In this document: one piece after another, positions 1 through 6,481 of the stretch
Position numbering within the stretch: the stretch's first letter is position 1
Layout: each line of letters begins with the position of its first letter
DNA from: Bacteroidales bacterium
GTDB lineage: Bacteria > Bacteroidota > Bacteroidia > Bacteroidales > UBA10428
Direction of reading: 5' to 3'
Assembly: GCA_003508755.1 (NCBI GenBank)
Contig: DNTK01000584.1
Span: forward strand, 1-7,994
Length of the DNA: 7,994 nucleotides
Made by a program: the position numbers and the translations under genes
Notes under the pieces: model-generated
Databases searched by the model: none
Seen by the model: only the letters and a program-made list of their open reading frames with translations
What the model was told of the DNA's origin: nothing

Positions 1-290
1 TGGCAGCCACTGTCGCACTGATGGAAGCTCCTCAGAGCGAAATATATTACCATACAGGATATAATATTGCAGCATTTAGTGCCACTCCGGCAGAAATGGC
101 AGAATCAATTCGAAAATTCATTCCTGAATTCCAAATAAGTTATAGGCCTGATTTTAGGCAGGAGATAGCCGACTCCTGGCCCGATAGTATCGATGACAGG
201 TATGCCCGCGATCATGATCATTGGCAAAGTAAGTTTTCGTTGGATGATACCACTAAGATAATGTTGGACCAAATAAGGAAAAAAGCATAA
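1..290 (+). CDS. L-threonine 3-dehydrogenase, epimerase/SDR type, C-terminal part (5' end outside window)
   Basis: The reading frame is open from base 3, so the ATG at 21 is internal and the visible 95 codons are the C-terminal end of a longer protein. The segment SWPDSIDDRYARDHDHW (from 171) resembles the conserved C-terminal region of NAD-dependent threonine dehydrogenases of the UDP-glucose-epimerase-like family. These oxidise L-threonine to 2-amino-3-ketobutyrate in the cytoplasm. The Rossmann domain and the catalytic Tyr/Lys lie upstream and cannot be seen. The next gene on the same strand, 52 bases on, is kbl, which uses exactly this product; that supports the assignment strongly. The two are probably co-transcribed. 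The zinc-type E. coli Tdh is an unrelated enzyme, so no symbol is given. A different epimerase is possible but unlikely given kbl. Confidence 0.85.
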   Translation, partial: AATVALMEAPQSEIYYHTGYNIAAFSATPAEMAESIRKFIPEFQISYRPDFRQEIADSWPDSIDDRYARDHDHWQSKFSLDDTTKIMLDQIRKKA

Positions 291-342
291 AAACTTTGTA
301 GTTTGTTAAATATATTTTTAATGACTGATAACTGATAAAACC

Positions 343-1530
343 ATGTATGGAAAAATAAAAACTTATTTACAACAAGAATTGACTGCAATTGAAAAAGCAG
401 GATTATATAAGACAGAACGCATAATAACCTCACCCCAGGATGCTGTTATTAAAGTGGGCGATGGAGAGGAAGTTCTAAATTTCTGTGCGAATAACTATCT
501 GGGATTATCGTCTCATCCGAAGCTAATCGAGGCTGCCAAAGAGGGATTAGATAGTCATGGGTTTGGTATGTCGTCGGTAAGGTTTATTTGCGGAACTACT
601 GATTTGCATAAAGAGCTGGAAGAAAAAATTGCGGAATACTTTGGCACAGAAGATACCATTTTGTATGCTGCTTGCTTCGATGCCAATGGTGGTGTTTTTG
701 AGCCGCTGTTAACCGACGAAGATGCTATTATCTCGGACTCACTGAATCATGCTTCAATAATTGATGGCGTTCGGCTCTGTAAAGCGAAGCGTTATCGCTA
801 TATCAATGCCGATATGGCCGATTTGGAAGAGAAGCTGAAAGAGGCCCAGGCACAGCGTTTTCGTATTGTTGTTACCGATGGAGTATTTTCAATGGATGGC
901 AATGTAGCCCCTATGGACAAGATTAATGAGCTGGCAAAAAAATACGATGCCATGGTGATGGTAGACGAATGTCACTCGGCTGGTGTAGTTGGTGAAACAG
1001 GACGAGGAGTTACCCAGCATTTTAATATTCGTGGAGAGGTTGATATCATAACCGGTACACTTGGTAAGGCATTTGGTGGTGCCATTGGTGGTTTTACTAC
1101 AGGTAAAAAGGAAATTATCGAAATGTTACGTCAGCGCTCGCGTCCATATCTATTCTCGAACAGTTTACCTCCAATGATTGCCAAGGCCGGAATTGCTATG
1201 TTTGATATGATGGCCGAGACAGACGAACTGCAGGTAAAGTTGCATGAGAATACGACCTACTTTAAGCAGAAAGTGGTAGAGGCAGGATTCGATATAAAAC
1301 CTACCGAGTCGGCCATTGTTGCCATCATGCTTTACGATGCAAAACTTTCGCAAGATTTTGCTGCGAAATTGCTAGATGAAGGAATTTATGTAATAGGTTT
1401 TTATTATCCGGTTGTACCAAAAGAGCAAGCCAGAATTAGAGTACAACTTTCAGCTGCCCATACCCGTGAGCATCTCGATAAGGCCATTAATGCTTTTGTG
1501 AAGATTGGAAAGGAGCTGGGGGTATTATAA
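343..1530 (+). CDS. kbl: Glycine C-acetyltransferase (2-amino-3-ketobutyrate CoA ligase)
   Basis: This PLP-dependent alpha-oxoamine synthase of 395 residues cleaves 2-amino-3-ketobutyrate with CoA to give glycine and acetyl-CoA, the second step of threonine catabolism. The N-terminus, with ERIITS at 25-30, lines up with E. coli Kbl without an extension, which supports the ATG at 343. Visible active-site features are NFCANNYLGL (46-55), the PLP-stacking His136 in SLNHASIIDG, Asp208 and His211 in VDECHSAG, and the PLP Schiff-base Lys242 in GTLGKAFGG. Related serine palmitoyltransferases and AONS enzymes share the fold, but the N-terminal ERIITSPQ and GMSSVRFICGT segments and the adjacent threonine dehydrogenase favour Kbl. 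No clear Shine-Dalgarno precedes the start, only AT-rich sequence (GATAAAACC), as is common in Bacteroidota. The protein is probably a cytoplasmic dimer. The gene appears intact. Confidence 0.96.
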   Translation: MYGKIKTYLQQELTAIEKAGLYKTERIITSPQDAVIKVGDGEEVLNFCANNYLGLSSHPKLIEAAKEGLDSHGFGMSSVRFICGTTDLHKELEEKIAEYFGTEDTILYAACFDANGGVFEPLLTDEDAIISDSLNHASIIDGVRLCKAKRYRYINADMADLEEKLKEAQAQRFRIVVTDGVFSMDGNVAPMDKINELAKKYDAMVMVDECHSAGVVGETGRGVTQHFNIRGEVDIITGTLGKAFGGAIGGFTTGKKEIIEMLRQRSRPYLFSNSLPPMIAKAGIAMFDMMAETDELQVKLHENTTYFKQKVVEAGFDIKPTESAIVAIMLYDAKLSQDFAAKLLDEGIYVIGFYYPVVPKEQARIRVQLSAAHTREHLDKAINAFVKIGKELGVL

Positions 1531-1539
1531 TAGTTTAGA

Positions 1540-1589
1540 GCAGGCAATTGCAGGAAGCAATAAATAAACTGATTTCTGCGATTGCCTGC
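1540..1589 (+). terminator. Hairpin terminator after kbl, between convergent genes
   Basis: Bases 1540-1556 pair with 1573-1589 to form a 17-bp stem with a 16-base loop. Fifteen pairs are Watson-Crick. The other two (1549/1580 and 1554/1575) are G-U wobbles only in plus-strand RNA and become A-C mismatches on the minus strand. The hairpin starts 9 bases after the kbl stop and is followed by a modest T-rich tail (TAATTTCTTC). It is best read as the terminator of tdh-kbl. It may also weakly stop metG transcripts coming from the other side, whose stop codon is only 11 bases away. Confidence 0.65.
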
Positions 1590-1600
1590 AGTAATTTCTT

Positions 1601-3634
1601 CTAGCTAACCTGACTTCCCTCTTTAGTGTTTTCTGAAGGCTCAACGAATCGCAATGTGCCATCCGCATCTTCGGCCATTAGAATCATCCCCTGCGATTCG
1701 ATGCCTCGAATCTTACGAGTTTCAAGGTTTACCAGGATGCTTACCTGCTTACCAATAATCTTTTCCGGTTCGTAATATTCAGCAATTCCTGAAACCACAG
1801 TGCGAGTATCAATGCCGGTATCTATTTTAAGTTGAAGCAGCTTCTTTGTTTTTGCCACTTTTTTTGCTTCCAGAATAGTGCCAATACGAATATCCATTTT
1901 AGTAAAGTCGTCGAAACTAACGTTCGGCTTTTGAGGCTCAGCTTCGGCATTGGCGGCCTCATTTGCAGCCTTAGCCTTATGCAGTTTTTCTACCTGAAAC
2001 TCCACCTGGCTGTCTTCTACTTTTTCGAAAAGGAGACTGGGTTTATTGGTCTGGTGACCGGCAGCTACATTATTGGCTTGTGCTGCATCTTCCCAGCTAA
2101 TAACATTAATGTTAAGAAATTCACGAAGCTTTTTGGCTGTATCCGGCAGAAATGCTTCAATAACCGTTGATAAATTGGCAGTTATTTGTAATGAAATATT
2201 CAAGATAGTTTTTACACGAGCTTCATCCGTTTTTATCAATTTCCATGGTTCCGATTCAGCCAGGTATTTATTTCCTAAGCGAGCCAGTTCCATTGCAAAA
2301 GCCAGTGCCTCACGAAGTCGAAAGTTTTCAAGACTGGCTTCAACCTTATCCTTAATTTTTGGCATTTGAGCAATAATATCCTTATCGAAGTCAGTTAAAT
2401 CTCCAGCTTCGGGTACCTTGCCATCGAAATATTTATGTGTTAGAACCAGTGCGCGATTAACAAAGTTACCCAATACAGCAACCAGTTCGTTGTTGTTTCT
2501 TGTCTGGTAGTCTTTCCATGTAAAATCGTTGTCCTTTGCCTCAGGAGAATTAGCACACAAAACATACCGCAGTACATCCTGTTTTCCAGGAAATTCTTCG
2601 AGGTACTCATGCAGCCAAACTGCCCAATTCTTTGAGGTTGAAATTTTATCTCCCTCCAAGTTCAAAAACTCATTAGCCGGAACATTCTCAGGAAGAATAT
2701 AACTGCCATCTGCTTTTAGCATGGTAGGGAAAATAATACAATGGAAAACTATGTTGTCTTTCCCGATAAAATGAATCATTCGCGTAGCATCATCCTTCCA
2801 GTACTTTTCCCAATCGGGGGTAAGTTCTTTGGTAGCCGAAATATATCCTATAGGTGCATCGAACCAAACATACAATACTTTTCCCTCGGCACCCTCAACC
2901 GGTACAGGTATACCCCAGTCAAGATCGCGGCTCACAGCACGGGGTTGCAAACCGGCATCGATCCACGATTTGCATTGACCATATACATTCGGTTTCCAGT
3001 GTTTGTTCTCTTCCAGGATCCATTCTTTCAGCCATGGTTCGTATTTATCGAGTGGTAAAAACCAATGTTTTGTATCACGTAATTCAGGTGCATTTCCGGA
3101 TAGCCTCGATTTTGGATTGATAAGATCGGTAGGATTTAAGGAAGTTCCGCACGATTCACACTGATCGCCATAAGCTTCTTCGTTATGGCATTTAGGACAA
3201 GTACCCGTAATATAGCGGTCGGCTAAAAACTGGTTTGCTCCGGTATCGAAATATTGCTTGGTGGTTTTCTCAATGAACTCACCTTTTTCATAAAGCAATT
3301 TAAAGAATTCCGAGGCTGTTTCTCTATGTGTGGGTGAGGTGGTTCTTGAATAGATATCGAATGAAATACCCAGGTCAGTAAAGGCTTTCTTGTTTATTTT
3401 GTGGTAACGATCGACAATATCCTGTGAGCTAACGCCTTCTTTTTTTGCTTTAATGGTAATGGGTACACCGTGCTCATCTGAACCACAAACAAACGCTACA
3501 TCTCTTCCGCGCTGACGCAGGTACCGTACGTAAATATCGGCAGGTACATAAACACCGGCCAAATGTCCGAGGTGAACAGGACCATTGGCATAGGGCAGGG
3601 CGGCAGTAATTAAATAGCGTTTATAGTCTTTCAT
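1601..3634 (-). CDS. metG: Methionyl-tRNA synthetase with C-terminal tRNA-binding domain
   Basis: This class I aminoacyl-tRNA synthetase of 677 residues charges tRNA-Met and initiator tRNA in the cytoplasm. The catalytic Rossmann domain begins at once with ALPYANGPVHLGHLAG, with the HIGH motif as HLGH at 21-24; this supports the ATG at 3634. The connective insertion carries two zinc knuckles, CPKC (146-149) and CESC (159-162), as in four-cysteine MetRS enzymes. The KMSKS loop appears as KISTS at 330-334. An alpha-helical anticodon-binding domain follows (about 390-540), then an Ala/Glu/Lys-rich linker (about 550-570). The last part, from about 572 to the end, is an EMAP/Trbp111-type OB fold (MDIRIGTILEAKKV), which binds tRNA non-specifically and mediates dimerisation in homologues. 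The gene stands alone on this strand, diverging from the LD-carboxypeptidase gene and converging on kbl. It appears intact. Confidence 0.98.
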   Translation of the reverse strand: MKDYKRYLITAALPYANGPVHLGHLAGVYVPADIYVRYLRQRGRDVAFVCGSDEHGVPITIKAKKEGVSSQDIVDRYHKINKKAFTDLGISFDIYSRTTSPTHRETASEFFKLLYEKGEFIEKTTKQYFDTGANQFLADRYITGTCPKCHNEEAYGDQCESCGTSLNPTDLINPKSRLSGNAPELRDTKHWFLPLDKYEPWLKEWILEENKHWKPNVYGQCKSWIDAGLQPRAVSRDLDWGIPVPVEGAEGKVLYVWFDAPIGYISATKELTPDWEKYWKDDATRMIHFIGKDNIVFHCIIFPTMLKADGSYILPENVPANEFLNLEGDKISTSKNWAVWLHEYLEEFPGKQDVLRYVLCANSPEAKDNDFTWKDYQTRNNNELVAVLGNFVNRALVLTHKYFDGKVPEAGDLTDFDKDIIAQMPKIKDKVEASLENFRLREALAFAMELARLGNKYLAESEPWKLIKTDEARVKTILNISLQITANLSTVIEAFLPDTAKKLREFLNINVISWEDAAQANNVAAGHQTNKPSLLFEKVEDSQVEFQVEKLHKAKAANEAANAEAEPQKPNVSFDDFTKMDIRIGTILEAKKVAKTKKLLQLKIDTGIDTRTVVSGIAEYYEPEKIIGKQVSILVNLETRKIRGIESQGMILMAEDADGTLRFVEPSENTKEGSQVS

Positions 3635-3668
3635 ACAGTTTAAAAATTAAGAATCCGTTGAATTTAAC

Positions 3669-3676
3669 TAACTTTA
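3669..3676 (+). promoter_or_regulatory. Weak candidate -7 box for the ldcA-yraN group
   Basis: TAACTTTA matches the Bacteroidota -7 consensus TAnnTTTG at five of its six defined positions, with A in place of the final G. It lies 62 bases before the ATG at 3739. No convincing TTTG -33 element is found at the right distance, so this is only the best candidate in the 104-base divergent interval. If real, it would lie inside the metG leader and the two divergent transcripts would overlap there. Confidence 0.3.
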
Positions 3677-3694
3677 TATGAGTAATTCGAAGCG

Positions 3695-3730
3695 CAAAGA
3701 TATCGATTTCAGTTAACCTATTAAAAAAAA
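3695..3730 (-). promoter_or_regulatory. Probable Bacteroidota-type promoter of metG
   Basis: On the minus strand, bases 3702-3695 read TATCTTTG, an exact match to the Bacteroidota -7 consensus TAnnTTTG. Twenty bases upstream lies a run of eight T (minus strand, 3730-3723), at a suitable distance for the T-rich -33 element, although the usual TTG is not present. Transcription would start roughly 5-8 bases after the -7 box and leave a leader of about 55 bases before the metG ATG. No T-box or other riboswitch structure is evident in so short a leader. Confidence 0.65.
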
Positions 3731-3738
3731 CTACAACC

Positions 3739-4647
3739 ATGGCTAATTTTGTAAAACCTCCTGTTTTAAATACCGGCGATAAAGTTGCTATCGTTGCCCC
3801 CTCGGGAGTCGTGGAGGAGGATTATGTACATCATACAGCAAATATTCTGAGGAATTGGGGTTTAGAGGTGGAGTATGGAGCCAATATGTTTGCTAAACAC
3901 CATCAGTTTGCCGGAAGCGATGTGCAGCGCTTAGCCGATTTACAATGGGCACTCGATGATGAGGAAGTTAAAGCAGTACTTTGTGCACGCGGAGGATATG
4001 GGGTGATGCGTATACTCGACAAAATTCACTGGCATAAGTTTGAGCAGAATCCAAAATGGTTGGCCGGATTCTCCGATATTACAGCCTTGCATTCAGCTAT
4101 CCATTTAAGAGGAATACAATCGTTGCATTCGGTTATGCCAATAAATATCAGCAAGCTAAATGCCTCATCTAAGATGCTGGAACTTTTTGGGACGGCACTG
4201 TATAAATCTTCGTTACAGTATACTTTTAAAACTAACCAGTTAAACAGAACAGGTACCGAAAAAGCTGTTCTTGCTGGTGGTAATTTATCACTACTTTATG
4301 CATTGGCAGGAACCGATTTTGACATTAACCTGGAGGGTAAAATCCTATTTATTGAAGATGTAGGAGAGCATTATTATCATATTGATAGAATGATGCAGAG
4401 CCTCCGCCTCGCCGGAAAACTTGAAAAGCTAAGTGGATTAATAGTAGGAGGCCTGACTGAGATGATGGATGATAAGCGTCCATTTGGACGTTCGCCTCAG
4501 GAAATTATTTCTGATGCCGTTGAAGGATTTGATTATCCGGTGGTGTTTGATTTTCCCGGCGGGCATATTCAAGAAAATTCTCCCCTTATTCTTGGTGCTG
4601 AAACAGCAGTGGAAGTTAATTCTGAAAAAGTGATAATTCACATGTAG
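3739..4647 (+). CDS. ldcA: LD-carboxypeptidase (muramoyltetrapeptide carboxypeptidase, family S66)
   Basis: The enzyme removes the terminal D-Ala from the tetrapeptide of murein fragments (L,D-bond), a cytoplasmic step of peptidoglycan recycling. The 302-residue length is typical of family S66. The N-terminal domain has the opening GDKVAIVAPSG (13-23) and CARGGYG (82-88). The nucleophilic Ser112 lies in GFSDIT (110-115). GGNLSLL is at 180-186. The other two triad members fit Glu206 in FIEDVGEHYYHIDRM and His276 in FPGGH. No signal peptide is visible, which agrees with cytoplasmic action. Some S66 members act on other substrates (for example microcin C7 self-immunity protein MccF), and substrate cannot be told from sequence alone. 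The gene sits divergent to metG and is followed after one base by a yraN homologue. Confidence 0.93.
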   Translation: MANFVKPPVLNTGDKVAIVAPSGVVEEDYVHHTANILRNWGLEVEYGANMFAKHHQFAGSDVQRLADLQWALDDEEVKAVLCARGGYGVMRILDKIHWHKFEQNPKWLAGFSDITALHSAIHLRGIQSLHSVMPINISKLNASSKMLELFGTALYKSSLQYTFKTNQLNRTGTEKAVLAGGNLSLLYALAGTDFDINLEGKILFIEDVGEHYYHIDRMMQSLRLAGKLEKLSGLIVGGLTEMMDDKRPFGRSPQEIISDAVEGFDYPVVFDFPGGHIQENSPLILGAETAVEVNSEKVIIHM

Positions 4648-4648
4648 T

Positions 4649-5014
4649 ATGGCAAAGCATAATGAATTGGGTAAAGATGCTGAAATGATGGCCATTGCCT
4701 ACCTGGCAAAGGCTGGGTATAAAATATTGGAAACCAATTGGCGGTTCGAAAAGAAAGAGATCGATATTATTGCTGAGGAAAAAAATCAGATAGTAATTGT
4801 AGAAGTAAAATGCAGAAGTACTGATTTTTTTGGTAAGCCTGAAGAAGCTGTAACTCCATCGAAACAAAAATTCTTAACCGAAGCTGCCAATCAGTATATG
4901 CAAGAGCTGGATCATGAGGCCGAAGTAAGGTTTGACATTTTATCGGTCTTGTTGAATGATAAGAAAGCAGAAATAAATCATATTGAAGATGCTTTCCGTC
5001 CCATAGCGGAATAA
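4649..5014 (+). CDS. YraN family protein (UPF0102), predicted nuclease-fold
   Basis: This small protein of 121 residues belongs to the widespread YraN/UPF0102 family, which has a restriction-endonuclease-like fold and no firmly settled function. The conserved N-terminal LGKDAEMMAIAYLAKAGY (7-24) is followed by the PD-(D/E)xK-like core. The core has Glu37 and Asp39 in KEIDII, then Glu52 and Lys54 in VEVKCRS, so the putative metal-binding residues are kept. A PEEAVTPSKQKFL segment (64-76), also typical of the family, follows. The start is one base after the ldcA stop (TAGTATG), which suggests co-transcription and possibly translational coupling. Homologues are often found near ribosome-maturation or RNase HII genes, but here the partner is a peptidoglycan-recycling gene. 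Cytoplasmic; intact. Confidence 0.92.
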   Translation: MAKHNELGKDAEMMAIAYLAKAGYKILETNWRFEKKEIDIIAEEKNQIVIVEVKCRSTDFFGKPEEAVTPSKQKFLTEAANQYMQELDHEAEVRFDILSVLLNDKKAEINHIEDAFRPIAE

Positions 5015-5056
5015 TGATGAAGTGCAGAAAAACAAAAGGGTATAAGTATCAAATTA

Positions 5057-5064
5057 TATCTTTT
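5057..5064 (+). promoter_or_regulatory. Weak candidate -7 box upstream of the YjbR-family gene
   Basis: TATCTTTT matches TAnnTTTG at all defined positions except the last and lies 31 bases before the ATG at 5096. No clear -33 TTTG is seen about 20 bases upstream, so it may be chance in an AT-rich gap. The 81-base spacer after yraN contains no evident terminator, so the gene may instead be read from the upstream promoter. Confidence 0.3.
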
Positions 5065-5095
5065 TACAAAACTTTCATTCACAATTATTTAATAT

Positions 5096-5452
5096 ATGAA
5101 CATCGAACAAATTAGAGAATATTGCCTAAGCAAGAAAGGAGTCGAAGAAAGTCTGCCTTTTAACGATACAGCATTGGTGTTTAAAGTTATGAATAAAATG
5201 TTTGCTGTGCTCGATCTTTCTGAAGAAGCCCGTGGAATTAGTCTGAAATGCAACCCGGAGCTTGCCATTGAACTAAGAGCAAAGTATTCCGAGGTAATCC
5301 CCGCATGGCATTTCAACAAACAGCATTGGAATGGTGTGGATATTAACGGCAACGTACCGGATGTGCAATTACATGAATGGATCGATCACTCCTATGATAT
5401 AGTTGTTGCCGCTCTTCCAAAGAAAGTTAAGGAAGAGCTTGAAGCCCTGTAG
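5096..5452 (+). CDS. MmcQ/YjbR family protein
   Basis: This protein of 118 residues is a small cytoplasmic member of the MmcQ/YjbR family. The fold is a double-wing type with CyaY-like topology, often labelled DNA-binding, but the biological role is poorly known. Family signs are the N-terminal MNIEQIREYCLSKKGVEES (1-19), the PF pair at 21-22, the strand KVMNKMFAVLDL (30-41), the signature WHFNKQHWN (71-79), and the C-terminal helix SYDIVVAALPKK (99-110). Length and both ends are as expected for the family, so the gene is intact. It is the last of three plus-strand genes and converges on the two-component/peptide group. It shows no obvious functional link to ldcA or yraN. Confidence 0.9.
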   Translation: MNIEQIREYCLSKKGVEESLPFNDTALVFKVMNKMFAVLDLSEEARGISLKCNPELAIELRAKYSEVIPAWHFNKQHWNGVDINGNVPDVQLHEWIDHSYDIVVAALPKKVKEELEAL

Positions 5453-5517
5453 CAGAAACTCCTGTAAGATGGTTTTACCACCACTTTAATTTTATATACC
5501 CGCTATCAATCCTTACT

Positions 5518-5544
5518 CACCAGTCATCTAATATAGGACTGGTG
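5518..5544. terminator. Hairpin between convergent YjbR-family gene and the peptide gene
   Basis: CACCAGTC (5518-5525) and GACTGGTG (5537-5544) form a perfect 8-bp stem with an 11-base loop. On the minus strand the stem begins 8 bases after the stop codon of the small peptide gene, a natural place for the end of the kinase-regulator-peptide transcript. It lies 65 bases after the stop of the plus-strand gene. Neither side has a strong T tract: the plus side reads GCTCTTAATTATATAT and the minus side AGTAAGGATT. It is therefore a candidate bidirectional terminator rather than a certain one. Confidence 0.45.
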
Positions 5545-5552
5545 GCTCTTAA

Positions 5553-5699
5553 TTATATATCAAGTATCGGTTCATCTTCAGGTCCTGGAGGATTTGGTTT
5601 ATTACCAAAACTAATTCCACCAATAATCTGGCATAATTCACTCATAGTAAGCCTTTGTCCCTGGCATTTGTTTTTCGACTCAATTGTTTGATTCTTCAT
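5553..5699 (-). CDS. Small peptide precursor with double-glycine leader (48 aa), candidate signal or RiPP-like peptide
   Basis: This unrecognised 48-codon gene starts with ATG at 5699, 15 bases after the stop of the LytTR regulator, and ends with TAA. It fills most of an otherwise empty 262-base interval. Residues 17-28 read LTMSELCQIIGG. Counting back from the expected cut after Gly28, this gives Leu at -12, Thr at -11, Glu at -8, Leu at -7, Ile at -4 and Gly-Gly at -2/-1. That is the consensus (LSxxELxxIxGG) of leaders cut by C39-peptidase ABC exporters. The rest of the leader is polar (MKNQTIESKNKCQGQR), as usual. The predicted 20-residue product begins ISFGNKPNPPGP, is rich in Pro and acidic residues (net about -3), and has no Cys. 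No N-terminal Sec signal is present. Upstream is only A-rich sequence without a clear ribosome site. A role as pheromone, bacteriocin-like or modified peptide is inference. Confidence 0.72.
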   Translation of the reverse strand: MKNQTIESKNKCQGQRLTMSELCQIIGGISFGNKPNPPGPEDEPILDI

Positions 5700-5714
5700 T
5701 CTTATATGATTGTT

Positions 5715-6473
5715 TTATGAAACAAATTTTTGCATGACATTAATAAATATATCTTTCTTCGACCGCGAAATAGGTATATTGGAACCATCTGTCATTTCAA
5801 CATACCCGCCATCGGTTCTAAAATATTTAACTACATGGTTCAGGTTGATTAAATGCGAATTATGAATTCTAAAAAATGTGTACTCATCAAGCATATTTTG
5901 ATATTCGTTTAGGCATTTTGAAACCATAATTACACGCTTATTACTTAAGAATATTCTGGCATAACTTCTTTCTGACTCAATGCGTACGATGTTTTCTATA
6001 GGTATATATTCATACCCTTTGGCACTGGAAACAACTAGTTTTTTGGGAGTTGTATGTTGTAAATTATCCAAAAGTACATCGAAGTTTACCGATTTGTTGT
6101 GACCATTTTCTTTTACCCTATCCATTGTTTTAACAAATTCTGCAGCATCATATGGTTTTAAGAGGAAATCAAGAGCACTGTGTTTAATTGCTTGCAGGGC
6201 ATAACGATTATGGGCTGTAATAAAAATAACTTCGAAATTTCTGTGTGGCAACATATTTAGCAAATCGAAACCTGTTCCACCGGGCATTTCTACATCTAAG
6301 AAAACCAAAAACGGATTATGGGTCATAATTTCTGCAGCTCCTTCTTCGATATTATTGGCTGTGGCTACAACTTCAATGTCGGGACTGTAGGACTCAATTA
6401 GTACCTTAAGCATTTCGATAGAGTGCTTATCATCATCAATAATTATTGTTTTTATTTGCAATCCGTCCTTCAT
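5715..6473 (-). CDS. LytTR-family response regulator
   Basis: This cytoplasmic two-component regulator of 252 residues has a receiver domain at about 7-122. It shows the acidic patch Asp13-Asp15, phospho-acceptor Asp60 in FLDVEMPGG, Thr86 in FITAH and Lys106 in LLKPYDA. A LytTR DNA-binding domain follows at about 144-250, with the typical KGYEYIPIENIVRIESERSY (152-171) and FFRIHNSHLINLNHV (200-214). It is the AgrA/LytR/ComE class, which usually binds paired direct repeats upstream of target genes; no such repeats were recognised in this window. The start ATG lies 8 bases after the kinase stop, so the two are co-transcribed and form a cognate pair. The 48-codon peptide gene follows after 15 bases. 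Its stop codon is in the same frame as the downstream peptide ORF. Target genes cannot be told from the sequence. Confidence 0.95.
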   Translation of the reverse strand: MKDGLQIKTIIIDDDKHSIEMLKVLIESYSPDIEVVATANNIEEGAAEIMTHNPFLVFLDVEMPGGTGFDLLNMLPHRNFEVIFITAHNRYALQAIKHSALDFLLKPYDAAEFVKTMDRVKENGHNKSVNFDVLLDNLQHTTPKKLVVSSAKGYEYIPIENIVRIESERSYARIFLSNKRVIMVSKCLNEYQNMLDEYTFFRIHNSHLINLNHVVKYFRTDGGYVEMTDGSNIPISRSKKDIFINVMQKFVS

Positions 6474-6481
6474 ATTTTTTA

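Noticed and set aside
324..337. Tandem heptamer ACTGATA-ACTGATA just before kbl.
   Set aside because: Only two copies in an AT-rich spacer; no operator or regulatory family recognised, so chance is the simplest reading.
1832..3120. Several plus-strand open frames of 88-112 codons opposite metG.
   Set aside because: They are antisense to a clearly conserved MetRS, show no recognisable domains and have compositions expected for shadow frames.
5015..5095. Possible RNA gene or terminator in the gap before the YjbR-family gene.
   Set aside because: No stable inverted repeat or tRNA-like structure found; only AT-rich sequence with a weak -7-like box.
5089..5352. Minus-strand open frame of 87 codons opposite the YjbR-family gene.
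   Set aside because: It overlaps a conserved family gene entirely and shows no independent motif.
5470..5480. Tiny hairpin TGGT-TTT-ACCA followed by T-rich sequence after the YjbR-family gene.
   Set aside because: A four-base stem is too weak to call a terminator; the 8-bp stem at 5518-5544 is the better candidate.
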